Assembly (NCBI GenBank): GCA_002762705.1
Contig: PCVE01000037.1
Location: forward strand, 17,125 to 27,725
DNA length: 10,601 nt
Direction: 5' to 3'
Origin: Candidatus Woesearchaeota archaeon CG11_big_fil_rev_8_21_14_0_20_43_8
Lineage (GTDB): Archaea > Nanobdellota > Nanobdellia > Woesearchaeales > CG08-08-20-14
The notes under the pieces were generated by a model. That model was not told the origin of the DNA, did no database searches, and was given only the letters and a program-made list of their open reading frames with translations. The position numbers and the translations under genes are program-made. Below are positions 1-6,719 of this stretch, piece by piece. Each line of letters begins with the position of its first letter. Within the stretch, counting starts at the first letter, position 1.

Positions 1-3000
1 ACAAATATTGTCCTTGATCAATCCGAAGTAGAGAACACAATATTTCCATGCGGCAACATGGTCATTCTTGGTGATGTCAAGAATGGTGTGCTTGTCAGCG
101 GGAAACTGATCTATGGCGGTATGTATTTCTATTCTCCATTCCAGATCGCCGCGATATGTTCTGGGACATTGCCAATAACTGGTGTTCTTTCTATAAGCCC
201 GGTTATCATGAGGAACGGTACACAAGCAGTCGTCGAATTCTTCGGGAGCGGAAAGACCGGTCTGAATGTCACAGTGAACACAAGCTCTATCAAGGGATTT
301 TCAAGTATCCAAAGATTGTATGACCTTGGGAAAGAGCCAGACGCGGTCGCTCTTGACAGCATCTATTCTGCCAGGTTCAGGAACGATAATACAAGCGATG
401 CTTCGCTTCTTCTGTTCGGGACGGTCGATGATTCTGTCGGAAATGTCTTGTCTTTCAATACCAGCCTGATATTTGACAACACTCCCCCGTCAGTGAGTCT
501 CACAATCGCAGGTGGATCGAACATCAGCCGGACAAGATCCGTTGAACTGACTCTTGGATATGAAGATGACAATGGGATATACGGGTGTCGGGTCTCAAAT
601 TATAATCTCAGCGGATTGATATTCAGATGTCCATTCGATAATGGTCTTGTCTGTGAAGATATGGAGAATCCCATAAATACGCCTTATCGCAGTCTTGCGG
701 GCGGGACTGAAGACAAAGCATTTATCACATCAGACACAGATACGACTGTTATCTGGAATTGGACGAGCAATCCTTCAGCCAATGATGACATAATCAATGG
801 GATAGATACTGATGCAGATGGAAATGTGTTCTTCGCTGGCTATGACAAGACAAACGGCGTGGCTGATCCACAGTTCTATATCGCGAAGCTTGATTCATCC
901 GGCGGATTCGCATGGGACTGGACGCAGCATTATAATGGTCTTCCAAGTGTCTTCAATGATCTGGCTGTCGATAGCGATGGTGATGCGATCGCCGCAGGTT
1001 ACAGCTATTCACCTGGGAATATCCAGTATCATGTGCAGAAGATAGATTCTTCCGGTGTCCCGGTCTGGGACTGGGAGAGCAATCCGACAGCTGGCGGAGA
1101 CATCCTGTATGGCATAGCGACAGACAGCAAGGATGGTGTCGTAGTCGCGGGCAAGCAGTTTGTCGCCGGCGCAAATTACCAGATATATGTGCGGCATCTT
1201 GATTCTTCCGGCAATCCGGGCTGGACATGGACATCTGATCTTTCAGGGTCTGAGGATGTGCTTTGGGATGTCGCGGTAGACAAGGATGACAACACGATCG
1301 TGGTCGGTTATGATCAGAGCGGCACATTGTGGGCAGGATATGTCGCTAAATTCGACCAGGCCGGCGCTTTCTTGTGGGAATGGAGATATGACATGCCGTC
1401 TTATGATTCATTTTCCGGTGTGACGACTGATCCGGATGGCAACATCTATGCTGTCGGATATGAACGCACCGCGGGTATCAACAACAACATGCTTGTCGTA
1501 AAGCTAGATCCATCTGGCAATCATCTATGGAACCAATCCTATCCGACATCAACCAGTTTAGATAGCTTAACGGCGGTAGCTGTATCTTCTGATGGGACTG
1601 TGGTCGTATCAGGCCAGGATTATTCAAGCCAGCGAGCTTATTCTGCTGGGTTCGATCCATATGGCGAGATGCTTTGGGAATGGGCATATGATTTTTCAGC
1701 GACCTCTGATTATTCCACATCAATCGCATTGGATCCAGATGATGATATCATCCTTGGTGTCGTGGATACTATCACTATGACCAATGGCCAGTTCCATGTG
1801 TTGAAACTGGATTCAAGCGGTCCAAGACAGGCATCATATGAGAACAACGGCGATTTCCCGTTATGGTCAGGGACTGTCGAGATGCAGGTGAAATTCATAG
1901 ATCAGCCATCATCAGATCCCATTTATTTTTTCTTCGCGAACAATACTGCTGGTGATGCGACATACCAGTTCTATCTTGAATCTGACATGCTCTTCTTCTC
2001 ATGGATGAATGAGACCGGCAGCACTGTCCTGAAATATAATTGCTCGACTTGCGGGTTAGTGGCAGATGAATGGTATCATCTGGCGTTCTCATTTAGGAAT
2101 GTCAGCGAAGGGAACCATGCCGCGCGTCTGTATCTTGATGGGGCGCTTATCAACTCGACCAGTGCTGGTACGGATTTCCCGCATTCTCCGGTCGATTGGT
2201 TCGAGATTGGATCCGCGAATGACGAATACAAAGGGAACAAGCAGATAAATGAATTCATGATATCTTCTTATCTCAAGAACGCATCAGAGATATATGAGGA
2301 CTTTGCCCAGCCGACAAAATATCATTTTTCTGCGTGCGAGCCAAAAAAATCATGGATGCTTGGGAATCTGACAGGCAACTGCACAGTCTGGTTCCAGGCG
2401 ATGGATAATTCAGGCAATATCGAGACTACATTCGATCGGATCAATCTCACTGATTTTGGAGATATAACTCCACCAGAAAATCTGGAACTTTCAGATGATG
2501 GCGATTATACAAACGAATCTACTTGGCTTCATGCGAGATGGCATGCCTTTGATCCGGAAGGCACAGTGTATTACAAATATCAGATATTGAATGAGACTGT
2601 CCCGATAGCATACTGGACAAGTGCTCCTAATTTCGGCCGTGAGCAGGAAGGCACAAAAACCGGACTTTCGCTTCGCCACAACCACACTTATTTCTTCCAG
2701 GTCGCGGCATATAATTACAATCTTCTCGCGACCACTCTGCTGACCGATGGAATAACTGTCGATCTTGTGAATCCACCAAATCCACGTGTGAATTCATCGA
2801 CGCATGAGAACTATTCCTGGGGCAGTAGCAAGACTGCGAGGGTGCTGATAAACGGTTCTGATGATCTCAGCGGTGTGTATGGTTATAGCTATGTGCTGGA
2901 TAAGACAAAGACCACAAAACCAGACAATAATCTTGAGATCCGTTTCGAGAAAGATGACTATTGGAATTGGACATACAATCCATCGATCGGCAACGATATG

Positions 3001-5469
3001 CTCTATGGTGTCGCCGCGGATAAGTACCGGAATGTGTTTATGGTCGGGCTTGACCGTGTGCCTGGAGCGAATTCAAGGGGTACATTGATCAAATTGCTCG
3101 CCAATGGTACTTATGCCTGGAACTGGACATATTATCCTGGCGTGAGCGCATGGTTCTCTGGTGTCGATATAGACAATGGCGGGAATGCTATAATCTGCGG
3201 CGAAAGCGATGAAGCCGGATCGAATGGTCTTATCTATATCGCAAAGATCGACCCTGATGGGAATCACATGTGGAATTATACTTATGATGTCTCTGCTTCT
3301 TCAGATTATATGAACGATATCGAGATCGGAAGCAACAACACAATCATCGCAGCCGGCGCGAGCGGTATCGGGGCTGAACGGGAATTCCATGTAATCAAAC
3401 TCAATCACAGTGGGGGATTATTATGGAATTGGACTTATAATCCATCTGGTGCAGATGAAGAGCTTATGGATGTCGCTGTCGACAGGAAAGATAATGTCAT
3501 TGTCGTGGGATATGATCTTTTCATAGGAACACCAAGATATCATCTGGCGAAACTTGACAAGGATGGGAACCTGCTCTGGAACCTGTCTGTTGAGGATGGA
3601 GGTATCGGTGAATCTTTCAATGGAGTAGACACAGATCGCGGCAACAACATAATCGTCGTCGGGTTTGCCGGTCTTGGTCATTCTATGATATTCAAGTACA
3701 ATCCTTCAGGTGTACAATTATGGAATAAGACATTCAGTCCGAGCGGTGGAGCGAATGATATCCTTTGGGATGTCAGGGTGGACAGCCATGATAATATAAT
3801 CGCTGTGGGCGCGGATTCATCTCCACCAAGTGATCAGTTCCATATCGTGAAATATGATCCCTATGGGAATCATCGTTGGAATTATACTGTCGATGCCTCT
3901 TTGACCGGGGACTATCTGCGTTCTGTCTATATCGATAATTATGATAATGTGCTGGCTTCCGGCTACGATAACGGCGGCGGAGATGGAAAATTCCATGTGA
4001 TCAAGATAAGCAGCCGTGGCGCCATGTCAATCCGGAATGATTCAGAAGTGATCTATGGTTCTATCGCTGATGGCGCCTACTGGTTTCATGCAAAGACGAT
4101 GGATCGCGCCCACAATTATGGGGCGACACAACATTATAGGTTGCTTGTGGATTCAAGTCCGCCGTCGACGCCGCAGTTCTTGACTGATGACGCTGTGGTC
4201 TCATCATCCCGTCTTGCTCTGCAATGGACAAGCGCTTCTGATACTGTGAGCGGCGTCGTAGGGTATTTCGCGAGGATCGATGATGATTCTTCGTTCACAT
4301 CACCTGAGTACGAGGCATATGTGGGTGATGTCACATCAGGGACATTCGACATGCCTTCGAACGGAACATGGTATGCTTCAGTCCGCGCGATAAACAACGC
4401 ATCGCTCAACGGGACGTGGTCGAATCAGGTGCAGAAGACGATAGATCAGATCCCGCCGAATATAAGGGTGCAGAAACCGAAAGGTGGTGGCGTGTCTGTC
4501 TCTTCAGAGCCGTTGTTTGTCCTGATGACTAATGAGCCTGCCGTGTGCTCTTATGTGCTGTCGACCGGACCGACAAAATATGAGATGTCTTATACCGGTA
4601 CATATTATCATGAATCACGTCATCAATATATCCTTCCGGATGCCCCATATACTGTGACATTCACATGCGCAGACCAGGTCGGTAACATGAATTCGACTGC
4701 TGCATCAGCTTTCACTATCGATTCTATAAGGACAGTCAATGCCGTATCATGGCAGACGACACCATCATCCTTTGTGAATGTGATCGCTAATGCGACGATA
4801 CGTGTTGTAGATGTGAATCCGGATGGACTCAGCGGGCTTTCGCCTGATCGATTCTCTCTCTTTATCGGGGGCGTCACTGCTATGGACATCGGAGTGGAAG
4901 ACCTTGATGATGGATATTATAAGCTTACTTTTCGGTCTCCACTGAAAAAAGGCATCTATCAGGTGTCTGCATATGTCGATGGGGTCATATCAGGGACGCT
5001 GCCCAACATGGATGTCAAAGATGTGAAGTTCTACACGACATTCATCGGAAATATGGCTGGTCTCACACGTGGTGATTTCATGGTCTATGGTGATTCGTCT
5101 TCGAATCGGTTTGGCGTTGCTACGGATACGATAAAGCGAGAATCGAATCTTAGCCTCTCTCCATTTTTTGTCGGGTCTGATATCGGCCGTAATGTGTTCT
5201 TGTTTCTGGCTCCGCAAAGATTCAATGTGGAGAAAAAAGAGAAATACTTAGAGGGACAGAATCTCCTCGATCAATCTGTGCCTTCGTTTGGTCTGGCAAG
5301 TGTGCCCGATAGATTCACTATAACGACATCTGTCAATTATCCATCGATAGCATTCAATAAGGTAGCGAAAGCCGGGCCTGGCAGATATAATCTTATGATA
5401 AAGTACAATGGGGTCTATCTTTCTGGCGTAAATAAAGGGAAGATAAATATGTCTATCACGTTCATCTGA
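1..5469 (+). CDS. Giant multidomain surface protein with two seven-bladed propellers (5' partial)
   Basis: The reading frame is open from base 1, so the true start and any signal peptide lie before the window; the ATG at 58 is only the first in-window Met. The visible 1822 residues divide by nucleotide position as follows: an Ig-like stretch (481-615) broken by a propeller of seven W-x-W repeats (751-1830) and a LamG/concanavalin-like jelly-roll (about 1834-2300), then resuming (2320-2455); an FN3-like domain (2461-2775); a second Ig/FN3-like domain (2767-2950 plus 4042-4160) broken by a second seven-repeat propeller (2959-4026); FN3-like (4153-4455); Ig-like with an EPAVCSY strand (4453-4725); and two unrecognised C-terminal beta-rich segments to 5469. 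About 40 N-x-S/T sequons indicate an exported, N-glycosylated protein. No C-terminal membrane helix, PGF-like or sortase-like anchor is visible. A role in adhesion, a cell-surface sheath or glycan binding is inference; no catalytic motif was seen. Confidence 0.9.
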   Translation, partial: TNIVLDQSEVENTIFPCGNMVILGDVKNGVLVSGKLIYGGMYFYSPFQIAAICSGTLPITGVLSISPVIMRNGTQAVVEFFGSGKTGLNVTVNTSSIKGFSSIQRLYDLGKEPDAVALDSIYSARFRNDNTSDASLLLFGTVDDSVGNVLSFNTSLIFDNTPPSVSLTIAGGSNISRTRSVELTLGYEDDNGIYGCRVSNYNLSGLIFRCPFDNGLVCEDMENPINTPYRSLAGGTEDKAFITSDTDTTVIWNWTSNPSANDDIINGIDTDADGNVFFAGYDKTNGVADPQFYIAKLDSSGGFAWDWTQHYNGLPSVFNDLAVDSDGDAIAAGYSYSPGNIQYHVQKIDSSGVPVWDWESNPTAGGDILYGIATDSKDGVVVAGKQFVAGANYQIYVRHLDSSGNPGWTWTSDLSGSEDVLWDVAVDKDDNTIVVGYDQSGTLWAGYVAKFDQAGAFLWEWRYDMPSYDSFSGVTTDPDGNIYAVGYERTAGINNNMLVVKLDPSGNHLWNQSYPTSTSLDSLTAVAVSSDGTVVVSGQDYSSQRAYSAGFDPYGEMLWEWAYDFSATSDYSTSIALDPDDDIILGVVDTITMTNGQFHVLKLDSSGPRQASYENNGDFPLWSGTVEMQVKFIDQPSSDPIYFFFANNTAGDATYQFYLESDMLFFSWMNETGSTVLKYNCSTCGLVADEWYHLAFSFRNVSEGNHAARLYLDGALINSTSAGTDFPHSPVDWFEIGSANDEYKGNKQINEFMISSYLKNASEIYEDFAQPTKYHFSACEPKKSWMLGNLTGNCTVWFQAMDNSGNIETTFDRINLTDFGDITPPENLELSDDGDYTNESTWLHARWHAFDPEGTVYYKYQILNETVPIAYWTSAPNFGREQEGTKTGLSLRHNHTYFFQVAAYNYNLLATTLLTDGITVDLVNPPNPRVNSSTHENYSWGSSKTARVLINGSDDLSGVYGYSYVLDKTKTTKPDNNLEIRFEKDDYWNWTYNPSIGNDMLYGVAADKYRNVFMVGLDRVPGANSRGTLIKLLANGTYAWNWTYYPGVSAWFSGVDIDNGGNAIICGESDEAGSNGLIYIAKIDPDGNHMWNYTYDVSASSDYMNDIEIGSNNTIIAAGASGIGAEREFHVIKLNHSGGLLWNWTYNPSGADEELMDVAVDRKDNVIVVGYDLFIGTPRYHLAKLDKDGNLLWNLSVEDGGIGESFNGVDTDRGNNIIVVGFAGLGHSMIFKYNPSGVQLWNKTFSPSGGANDILWDVRVDSHDNIIAVGADSSPPSDQFHIVKYDPYGNHRWNYTVDASLTGDYLRSVYIDNYDNVLASGYDNGGGDGKFHVIKISSRGAMSIRNDSEVIYGSIADGAYWFHAKTMDRAHNYGATQHYRLLVDSSPPSTPQFLTDDAVVSSSRLALQWTSASDTVSGVVGYFARIDDDSSFTSPEYEAYVGDVTSGTFDMPSNGTWYASVRAINNASLNGTWSNQVQKTIDQIPPNIRVQKPKGGGVSVSSEPLFVLMTNEPAVCSYVLSTGPTKYEMSYTGTYYHESRHQYILPDAPYTVTFTCADQVGNMNSTAASAFTIDSIRTVNAVSWQTTPSSFVNVIANATIRVVDVNPDGLSGLSPDRFSLFIGGVTAMDIGVEDLDDGYYKLTFRSPLKKGIYQVSAYVDGVISGTLPNMDVKDVKFYTTFIGNMAGLTRGDFMVYGDSSSNRFGVATDTIKRESNLSLSPFFVGSDIGRNVFLFLAPQRFNVEKKEKYLEGQNLLDQSVPSFGLASVPDRFTITTSVNYPSIAFNKVAKAGPGRYNLMIKYNGVYLSGVNKGKINMSITFI
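751..1830 (+). repeat. Propeller 1: seven degenerate ~51-residue repeats (SBBP-like)
   Basis: Seven in-frame repeats start at 751, 910, 1063, 1219, 1372, 1525 and 1672. Each opens with a W-x-W (or W-N-Q) strand, followed by a D-rich turn, a V-x-x-D-x-x-x-N/D-x-x-x-x-G core and a closing K-x-D-x-x-G. Spacing is 49-53 residues. The pattern resembles the SBBP class of beta-propeller repeats, and seven copies suggest a closed seven-bladed propeller. Only two of the seven repeats (WNWT, WNQS) carry an N-glycosylation sequon in the opening strand; the others read WDWT, WDWE, WTWT, WEWR and WEWA. Confidence 0.85.
1834..2300 (+). other. LamG / concanavalin A-like jelly-roll domain within the surface protein
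   Basis: This segment lies directly after the first propeller. It has the pattern of a LamG-like laminin/pentraxin fold: an opening F-P-L-W-S-G-T-V-E-M strand, then W-Y-H-L-A-F-S-F near 2074, R-L-Y-L-D-G near 2125 and an I-G-S-A-N-D-E strand near 2206, ending in I-N-E-F-M-I-S. Such domains usually bind carbohydrate or protein ligands. It contains several N-x-S/T sequons and the cysteine pair C-S-T-C. No ligand can be named from sequence. Confidence 0.7.
2959..4026 (+). repeat. Propeller 2: seven degenerate ~51-residue repeats, each with an N-glycosylation sequon
   Basis: Repeats start at 2959, 3115, 3268, 3421, 3574, 3718 and 3874, with spacing of 48-52 residues. They share the layout of propeller 1: a W-N-x-T/S opening strand, a V/I-D-x-x-x-N-x-I-x-x-G core and a closing K-x-x-x-x-G. 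The openings are WNWT, WNWT, WNYT, WNWT, WNLS, WNKT and WNYT, so all seven hold N-x-S/T at the same site. The flanks (GYSYVLDKTKTTKPD before, GSIADGAYWFHAKTMD after) read as two halves of a single FN3/Ig-like domain. Confidence 0.87.
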
Positions 5470-5609
5470 TCATTCAGAGCTTCTGCTGACCTGATTTTGT
5501 GTGTCCAGCAAGAAAGTGGATGCTAATTAAATGCCAACACCGACAAAAGACTTTCTATACTATCTGTCACAGGAATAGATTTATATTCTATCTCTTTTTC
5601 ATAAACATC
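5470..5609. other. Intergenic region between the surface protein gene and the kinase
   Basis: This 140-base gap contains the kinase TATA box near its end and little else. A five-base stem TCTGA/TCAGA with a TCAT loop straddles the surface-protein stop codon but is too short, and lacks a T-run, to call a terminator. No RNA gene was recognised. Confidence 0.5.
5580..5587 (+). promoter_or_regulatory. TATA box for the AK6-like kinase (leaderless start)
   Basis: TTTATATT is centred about 26 bases before the ATG at 5610. In archaea, transcription begins about 22-27 bases after the box centre, so the mRNA would start at or next to the AUG. No ribosome binding site precedes that ATG, which agrees with a leaderless transcript. 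This also argues against the upstream in-frame ATG at 5499, because the promoter would then lie inside the coding region. Confidence 0.65.
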
Positions 5610-6089
5610 ATGATAATCATTGTGACTGGTGTGCCAGGGACTGGAAAGACGACTCTGTCTAAAGCCATCGCGGAATGTCTCAAGCATGAATATGTCGATG
5701 TCAATGCAGTCATCGAAGAACATAAGTTGTCTGAAGGAAGGGATGAGAAAAGAGACTGTGCCATTGTCGATATCAAAAGACTTGAGAAAGCGCTTTCGAA
5801 GAAGATATCGACTTCAAATGACTTGGTGATCGATTCTCATCTATCGCATTATCTGCCGTCTGAGCTTGTTGATGTGTGTATTGTTGTCAGGTGCGACCTG
5901 AAGATCCTGAAAACCAGATTGGAGAAACGCGGTTATTCAGAAGAGAAGGTACGTGAGAACCTCGACTGTGAGATACTTGATATGTGCCTGAACGAGGCAG
6001 AAGAGATCGGACATAATATCCTTGTCGTGGATTGCTCTGGAAAAGTGGATATAAAAGACATCTGCCAGAAGATCAAGGCTGTCCATTGA
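5610..6089 (+). CDS. AK6/Fap7-type adenylate kinase-like NTPase
   Basis: This is a 159-residue P-loop nucleoside monophosphate kinase of the AK6 (hCINAP/Fap7) family. A Walker A motif GVPGTGKTT sits at residues 7-15, IDSHLSHYLP at 74-83 (Walker B-like region, with the conserved D-x-H pair at 75/77), VVRCD at 92-96 and the family signature KRGYSEEKVREN at 106-117. The length matches the usual 160-180 residues. Family members transfer phosphate between ATP and AMP, and in eukaryotes act with ribosomal protein uS11 in late small-subunit rRNA maturation; archaeal homologues are thought to act similarly. The start at 5610 was chosen because the P-loop strand begins there and a TATA box sits 26 bases upstream; the open frame extends to 5499 but adds only unconserved sequence. 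It overlaps the convergent minus-strand gene by 17 bases at the 3' end. Confidence 0.9.
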   Translation: MIIIVTGVPGTGKTTLSKAIAECLKHEYVDVNAVIEEHKLSEGRDEKRDCAIVDIKRLEKALSKKISTSNDLVIDSHLSHYLPSELVDVCIVVRCDLKILKTRLEKRGYSEEKVRENLDCEILDMCLNEAEEIGHNILVVDCSGKVDIKDICQKIKAVH

Positions 6090-6603
6090 TTCTATAGAGA
6101 TCTCCATTTACCTTGTCAACGATTTTTTTTGGGTCTTTGTATCCAAGTCTCTCAGCGAACTCGATCGCCGCATCTCTTACTTTCTCCTCGAATTTAAGCT
6201 GTTCCATTTGTTTGTGGTCTTTCATCCTGTCAGAAATGAATGTTGTAAGGTATCTATCCGTCACTATATCCCGAAATGAATATCCGAGAGCATCAGCGAT
6301 CTGGTCTTTGATATTATCTGTATCTTTTCCCTTGAACACTTTTGAAATCCGTGAACTTGTGCCCAAGAAATGTCTGAACTGTCCGATCGCGTAATCTATC
6401 GAATCTTTCAAGTATGAGATCGTTGTGTCTATCGAATCGTCTGCATTGGCATACCTCTCTGTGAATTTATTGATCTTCACAAAGTCATCTGTCGCGTCAA
6501 GCGCCATAGCTCCGAGCCTGTCGATTATTGCCCTCACTTTTTCCTGTTTTTTTGGTTCCACTTTCGATATTATCTCATCAAGAGTCATTTCATAGATTTG
6601 CAT
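6073..6603 (-). CDS. Hypothetical charged, mostly helical protein
   Basis: Not recognised. The 176-residue product is rich in Lys, Asp, Glu, Ile and Arg, contains no cysteine and shows no signal peptide or membrane segment, so it should be a soluble, mainly alpha-helical cytoplasmic protein. An N-terminal MTLDEIISKVEP stretch, a central helix around SYLKDSIDYAIGQFRHFLG and a C-terminal EEKVRDAAIEFAERLGY helix can be seen, but no catalytic motif. The start at 6603 was chosen because GGGTGAT, a near-perfect archaeal ribosome binding site, precedes it by four bases and a TATA box lies at 6639-6647; the open frame extends to 6687 but that would run across the promoter. It is divergent from the coaD operon and convergent with the kinase. 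Confidence 0.8.
   Translation of the reverse strand: MQIYEMTLDEIISKVEPKKQEKVRAIIDRLGAMALDATDDFVKINKFTERYANADDSIDTTISYLKDSIDYAIGQFRHFLGTSSRISKVFKGKDTDNIKDQIADALGYSFRDIVTDRYLTTFISDRMKDHKQMEQLKFEEKVRDAAIEFAERLGYKDPKKIVDKVNGDLYRINGQP
6123..6130 (+). terminator. Possible T-run terminator after the AK6-like kinase
   Basis: An uninterrupted run of eight T on the plus strand begins 34 bases after the kinase stop codon. Archaeal RNA polymerase can terminate on T-runs without a hairpin. The run lies within the 3' part of the opposite-strand gene, where it encodes a Lys-Lys pair, so it may be coincidental. Confidence 0.35.
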
Positions 6604-6607
6604 TTTT

Positions 6608-6614
6608 ATCACCC
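6608..6614 (-). promoter_or_regulatory. Ribosome binding site GGGTGAT for the minus-strand hypothetical gene
   Basis: On the minus strand GGGTGAT is followed by AAAA and then the ATG at 6603. GGTGAT pairs with the archaeal 16S rRNA 3' end (GATCACCTCC). It decides the start codon and shows that leadered genes occur beside leaderless ones here. Confidence 0.8.
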
Positions 6615-6638
6615 TTATTGATATTTTTTGAGAACTTG

Positions 6639-6647
6639 TTATATATA
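6639..6647 (-). promoter_or_regulatory. TATA box for the minus-strand hypothetical gene
   Basis: The minus strand reads TATATATAA here. A transcription start about 26 bases further on would fall near 6617, giving a leader of roughly 14 bases that just includes the ribosome binding site. Confidence 0.6.
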
Positions 6648-6670
6648 CGTGAGGAAATACTGCTGAAACA

Positions 6671-6680
6671 TTTATAAATG
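6671..6680 (+). promoter_or_regulatory. BRE/TATA promoter of the coaD-PHP-MBL operon
   Basis: TTTATAAATG preceded by purine/A-rich TGAAACA is a good archaeal BRE plus TATA element. The predicted transcription start is near 6700, about 12 bases before the coaD ATG. The box lies about 30 bases from the divergent TATA box of the minus-strand gene, so the two promoters are back to back. Confidence 0.7.
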
Positions 6681-6705
6681 CCCGCATATTCCGCCCGCTT
6701 GGGTG

Positions 6706-6719
6706 TTATGCATGCATAA
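6706..6719. repeat. Perfect 14-base palindrome spanning the coaD start codon
   Basis: TTATGCATGCATAA is its own reverse complement. It covers the coaD ATG (6712) and sits just after the predicted transcription start, a typical operator position. About one perfect 14-base palindrome is expected by chance in a window this size, so only its placement is notable. Confidence 0.4.

Noticed and set aside
953..1327. Open frame of 124 codons on the minus strand inside the surface protein gene
   Set aside because: Low-complexity translation rich in Arg, His, Pro, Ser and Cys, with no promoter or ribosome binding site; a shadow of the plus-strand gene.
751..4026. Periodic ~153-base repeats as a possible CRISPR or tandem DNA repeat
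   Set aside because: Repeats are kept at protein level only; DNA copies differ throughout and the frame is open, so they are propeller blades.
5463..5476. Stem TCTGA-TCAT-TCAGA at the end of the surface protein gene as a terminator
   Set aside because: Only five base pairs, overlaps the stop codon and is not followed by a T-run.
5499..5609. 37-residue N-terminal extension of the AK6-like kinase with a hydrophobic run (FIFYLFFINI)
   Set aside because: It covers the TATA box, lacks a ribosome binding site at 5499, and the family begins at the P-loop strand; it is not a signal or membrane segment.
6604..6687. Longer start (6687) for the minus-strand hypothetical gene
   Set aside because: It would place the TATA box and ribosome binding site inside the coding region.
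6708..6719. Three-codon ORF ATG-CAT-GCA-TAA overlapping the coaD start as a regulatory uORF
   Set aside because: Too short, without its own ribosome binding site spacing; explained by the palindrome sequence.
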